Source of the DNA: Mesodorylaimus sp. YZB2_4
Lineage: Eukaryota; Nematoda; Enoplea; Dorylaimida; Dorylaimidae
Assembly: GCA_030248295.1 (NCBI GenBank)
Contig: JASANH010001609.1
Coordinates: forward strand, 1-64,000
DNA: 64,000 bases
Reading direction: 5' to 3'
The notes under the pieces are model-generated. The model was not told the DNA's origin and searched no databases. It saw only the letters and a program-made list of their open reading frames with translations. Within the stretch, counting starts at the first letter, position 1, and every line of letters starts with the position of its first letter. The translations under genes were made by a program, and so were the position numbers. Positions 60,570-64,000 of this stretch are shown piece after piece.

Positions 60570-61563
60570 ATGGCAGACAAGCTCGAAAACGGAAGACACT
60601 GTAACATGAACAATAATTCTTCAGTAAGTTCTTAGGTATTTTTTTTAAATACATTTTTTCCCTGAGATTCTTGGTTTTAGACGTGCACTCACGAAGACCA
60701 CTGCCTGTATCTGTTTTGCCCAGAAATTCTGAAATCGATCTTATTCACGCATGAGAATCTGTCCAAATTCCAAAATCCGATTACTCCTACAGAACCCGGA
60801 CATGGTTTGGTGATGCGTCCGTTAAGAGTCGATGACTATGAAAAAGGTAAGAGCGTGATCTCAGTTTCACAGTTTCGAAATCGTGTACTCTGCTATTTAG
60901 GTTATGTCGATCTGTTGGGTCAATTGACGGTGACTGGTTCGCTTTCTCAAAAAGACTTTGAAGGTATATCATTTGCTATAGCAGCTTGAGGTCCGTGGGT
61001 GAGGGGAGTGACTTGGCAACCAGACATTGGCAATGACACTCACACGCTTGGACTCATTGTTTACAGAACCATTCAGGAAACATACAAATCGAGTTTGAAA
61101 TATGGCCAGACTTTCCGGTCTGGCAATTCCACGGAAACCTGTTTTTGTTCGATTCCAGACGCGTTTCAAGCCATGAAAGCCGCTCGGAACACGTATTACG
61201 TGGTTGTCGTCGAGGATTTGAATACGTCTCGCATCGTTGGTTCCACTACATTACTCATTGAACAGAAAATCATCCACGATGGCGGGCTGCGAGGTCGAAT
61301 TGAGGACGTTGTTGTGGACGGTAATTACCGAAGCAGACAATTAGGGAAACTGTAAGGAAAATTATATCATCTCTTGATCGTTCATACACTGGAATTTAAT
61401 CTTTTCTAGATTGGTCGAGGTGTGTACAGAATTGGGCAAGCAGTATTTCAAATGCTACAAGATGTCGCTCGACTGTAAAGAACATTTAATTAAATTTTAT
61501 GGGACATTTGGTTACAAACGAGAGCCAGGCATAAATATGCTACTTCAACGTTTCGATAAGTAG
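60570..61563 (+). CDS. GNPNAT1: Glucosamine 6-phosphate N-acetyltransferase
   Basis: Five exons (60570-60623, 60681-60846, 60901-60963, 61159-61351, 61410-61563) encode 209 residues. The enzyme transfers acetyl from acetyl-CoA to glucosamine-6-phosphate in UDP-GlcNAc synthesis, which feeds chitin, N-glycans and GPI anchors. GNAT-fold landmarks of this family are visible: GLVMRPLRVDDYEKGYVDLL, QLTVTGSLSQKDFE, AARNTYYVVVVEDLNTSRIV, GSTTLLIEQKIIHDGG, RGRIEDVVVDGNYRSRQLGK (the acetyl-CoA pyrophosphate loop R-x-x-x-x-G/K), CYKMSLDCKEHLIKFY and FGYKREPGINM at the end. The N-terminus is about 20 residues longer than in yeast. The third intron (60964-61158) carries a fragment resembling exon 2 of the neighbouring exportin-5 gene. 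Confidence 0.95.
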
Positions 61564-62028
61564 TTGCTGCCCTAATTGGAGTGGGATGTGCGAGTGCCAA
61601 CCTCGAGCTGTGTGACCACGAATCTGGGTTTTTTGTGTGCGAAGTGGTTCAACCATAGTTCTAGTGTCCAAGGTGTATGTATTCTTGCTAACGGGTTTGC
61701 CTTGTATTTGATAGCATTGCACAATGATATGTTTCGATGACATTTGCTGCAGCTGATTGTGGGAATCTGTGTTGTATACTGTACCGTAGGCTAGGTGTTA
61801 CAGATATTTGTTGGTTTCCAGTAAACACACGAAGTGAGGAGAGGAGTGAAAAGACTGGTTCTAGTTTTCGTCAGCACTGGGCCCTCTAGTGCCGTTGTGC
61901 CCCAATTTTGCGTCTCGCGATCACAGCACCACCTAGCGGCGGACGCCATTTGTCTGCTGGTGCGCGGGAAGTCACGATTGATTGTCGATGTGAAAGCTTT
62001 GCGCGAACCAGCTTTCATTGTTTCAAGT
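61564..62028. other. Intergenic region, 5' region of exportin-5
   Basis: The open frame of the first exportin exon continues upstream to about 61834, but without family similarity. It is taken as 5' UTR or upstream flank. Confidence 0.35.
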
Positions 62029-64000
62029 ATGACCGAACTAGATTCGAAAACAATTTCACAGGCAGTAGAAGCTATCTTTAATCCACTATCATCTGTCGAG
62101 GCAAGGCGACAGGCTCACGAAGTAAGAAAAGGGCTCTCAGTTTTTGAAGCGTTTTTTAAAATTGAATTGAATTTCAGTTCCTGGAGTCTGTTCAAGAAGC
62201 ATACAAATCGAGTTTCAAGTTGGCCGCGGTCGGTTTCGAATTGGCTGGATGTTCAGAACTTGGTACTGAAGTCAGGCATTGCGGGTTGCAATTTATCGAA
62301 CATTGTGTAAAGTAAGTTCATGGCATTTTGTGCGCAATGCATCTTATTCAGTCTTCCTTTCTGCAAATTCCAAGACGGAAGAAGGACATGGAGGCGAGGA
62401 ATGGCCTGTCTTTTCCTAATATCCTTGACAAACCGATTGCGGAATCGATTTTCGCATGCATCATTATCTAGGAAATCGTTTAGGCATATTTCTGGAATGC
62501 AATTTTTTGATTGAATTGCTTTTATAATTTTATTCACGAATCTTCTTTTCAGGTTCGGTTGGTACAACCTTAGCTCTGAGGAAAAGCATGTGATCAAAAC
62601 TGGTTGTTTCGAAAAGCTAGCTGTGGCCGTAAGTTATTCGTCTATAATTTATTCTTAGTTGACCAAATTTATTTGCAGGCTTCTCATGATTCATTTTTGG
62701 ATAGCAATTCTGGCAAAGACGGGTTAGCCAAGATCATTGTCGAAATTGCGAAACGAGAGTGGCCTCAACAATGGCCTTCATTCTTGTCCGAGTGCGAGGA
62801 GCTGTGTAAACTTCAGGTAACTTCTTTTTTTAGCATTTCGAACCTCTGAAATTAACAGATTGAAAGCTAAGAGGCGAATTTTTTTTCTTTTCACGGATTA
62901 GTATCTAAAATAGGGGTGAGTGCCTAAGCCTTTTTTGTATACGCTTTGGAAAGCCCATAACACAGAAGGATTTGAATTTTAAAAGAAAAGAATGCATTTT
63001 TCAACATTTTAGCGTGGTATGTTTTGTATGAACAAACGGGTTGGTGGTCAACGTCCCTCCCACTGGTTTCCCTGTGCATTTTTCCCCCGCCACCCCTGGG
63101 GTCTAATGAAAAAGGCCCCCCCCCCCCCCCTACCTCTTAAGTCTGATGAAAACCCATGTTTACTCCTAAGATAGTGGATTTACTCAAAACAAGTGAACTG
63201 TCGCGAGCAGGTGCTTTTGTCGCATGTTTATTTTCGAAAATACAATTTCTTCGTCAAAGGGAATTCAATTTGAAAGACGAAAAATTTTAGTTACTCCTTA
63301 TTTCCATCTGCCTTAGTATCCGGATCTTGCCCGTACTCTACATTGCTGACGGCATGGCCGTATGGTCAGAAATGGCGGGCAATCATAGGAAGCAACGTAT
63401 GTGTATGGTGTATCATCATTTTTGGGTAGGGGTAATCATGGTTTTTCATCAGATGTACAGGGGGTTTCCGTGAGACCCCACGTGCACAGAGGCCCTTGAC
63501 AATTCTTTGACCGACCAAACCCAGGGCCCCACTCCCCATGCCCATACATAGTCACACAGATAGGTCGAATACTAGCACCTCAAAGAGTAGGCGATTCAAA
63601 ACTGCCGAATTAGTGAGGAGTATAAGCGATTGGGGTGGGCAATAATAGAGAAGCGGCTACATGATAAAGTTTGGGACTGTTCCCAGAATGGGACGAAAGG
63701 GTGCATACATTTGCGTAAATTATAGACGCAGCAGATTCAGATCGCCTTATTGGTACTCCTAAGACTCGTCGAGGATGTCTGCGTTCTGCAAAACATAGCG
63801 AATCCATCTCGACGAAAAGAATTGTACAACGCGCTCGTTGTGGTTGGGCCAGAATTGTTACGCGTATCTACTTGCATACTACGACAATTTAGTTCTCATT
63901 TGGTGGCCGCTGGAGTCGTGATAGTGGAGGTAAGGTTTTGATTGTCTCCATAAAGAGTCCTTGGAATGCGAGTGGGGTTTGCTAGATAATAAAAACAAGC
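62029..64000 (+). CDS. XPO5: Exportin-5, N-terminal part (gene runs off the window)
   Basis: Exons 62029-62121, 62178-62311, 62553-62628, 62679-62816 and 63735-63929 join in phase. The last donor (GTAAGG) leads out of the window. The protein is a karyopherin-beta that exports pre-miRNAs and other structured RNAs with Ran-GTP. The N-terminal importin-beta-like region reads ISQAVEAIFNPLSSVEARRQ, VRHCGLQFIEHCVKFGWYNL, IIVEIAKREWPQQWPSFLSE and ALLVLLRLVEDVCVLQ. This follows the exportin-5 order '...RHFGLQILEHVVKFRW ... IVVEMIKREWPQHWP ... LLRLAEDV'. The start chosen is the ATG at 62029. The 918-bp intron 62817-63734 contains a poly(C) run near 63117-63130 and no recognised element. Confidence 0.88.

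Noticed and set aside
62320..62514. 64-codon frame between exportin-5 exons
   Set aside because: It lies in the intron 62312-62552 and has no family similarity.

Overview
This is a stretch of nuclear genome from an invertebrate animal, most probably a nematode. Genes are split by many short GT-AG introns (often 50-70 bp) whose acceptors end in TTTTCAG or TTTTAG. Two protein families point to Nematoda: a cuticlin-type ZP-domain protein (52021-53408), and a secreted protein (23298-24605) whose cysteine pattern matches the chondroitin-proteoglycan-4 domain that I know only from nematodes. A Maelstrom-type gene, which Caenorhabditis lacks, suggests a lineage distant from C. elegans. All gene models below were built by hand by joining exons in phase. 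No homology search was run. Layout, left to right: 0-7.5 kb holds a truncated LINE and two inverted-repeat elements. 7.7-12.8 kb is a cluster of small secreted peptide genes; three share one architecture and two of these end in an allatostatin-C-like C-x6-C peptide. 14.2-15.5 kb is a SAXO-like microtubule protein. 16.6-22.8 kb is a complete 20-exon PX-PH-HKD phospholipase D. 23.3-24.6 kb is the CPG4-like protein and 26.6-27.7 kb an intronless orphan GPCR. 29.5-32.0 kb is a Kazal-containing organic anion transporter (SLCO/OATP), 33.7-36.2 kb a GLUT-type sugar transporter, and 38.3-42.8 kb a DDX31/Dbp7-type RNA helicase. 43.0-44.7 kb is the Maelstrom-like gene. 45.1-51.2 kb is rich in retroelement remains, with two or three poorly supported genes. 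52.0-53.4 kb is the cuticlin, 57.2-59.8 kb the ER chaperone BiP, 60.6-61.6 kb glucosamine-6-phosphate N-acetyltransferase, and 62.0 kb to the end the start of exportin-5. The genes are mostly unrelated housekeeping or tissue genes on both strands; no operon is evident. Two groupings may be functional: the peptide-gene cluster (shared intron phase, TATA boxes close upstream), and BiP with GNA1, which lie head to head across about 735 bp holding UPR-like sites. BiP folds secretory proteins, and GNA1 makes the UDP-GlcNAc precursor used for their glycosylation. Gene-free stretches contain several short-loop inverted duplications, two foldback-like elements, a tRNA-derived SINE, a Tc1-like remnant and a degenerate L1-like LINE.
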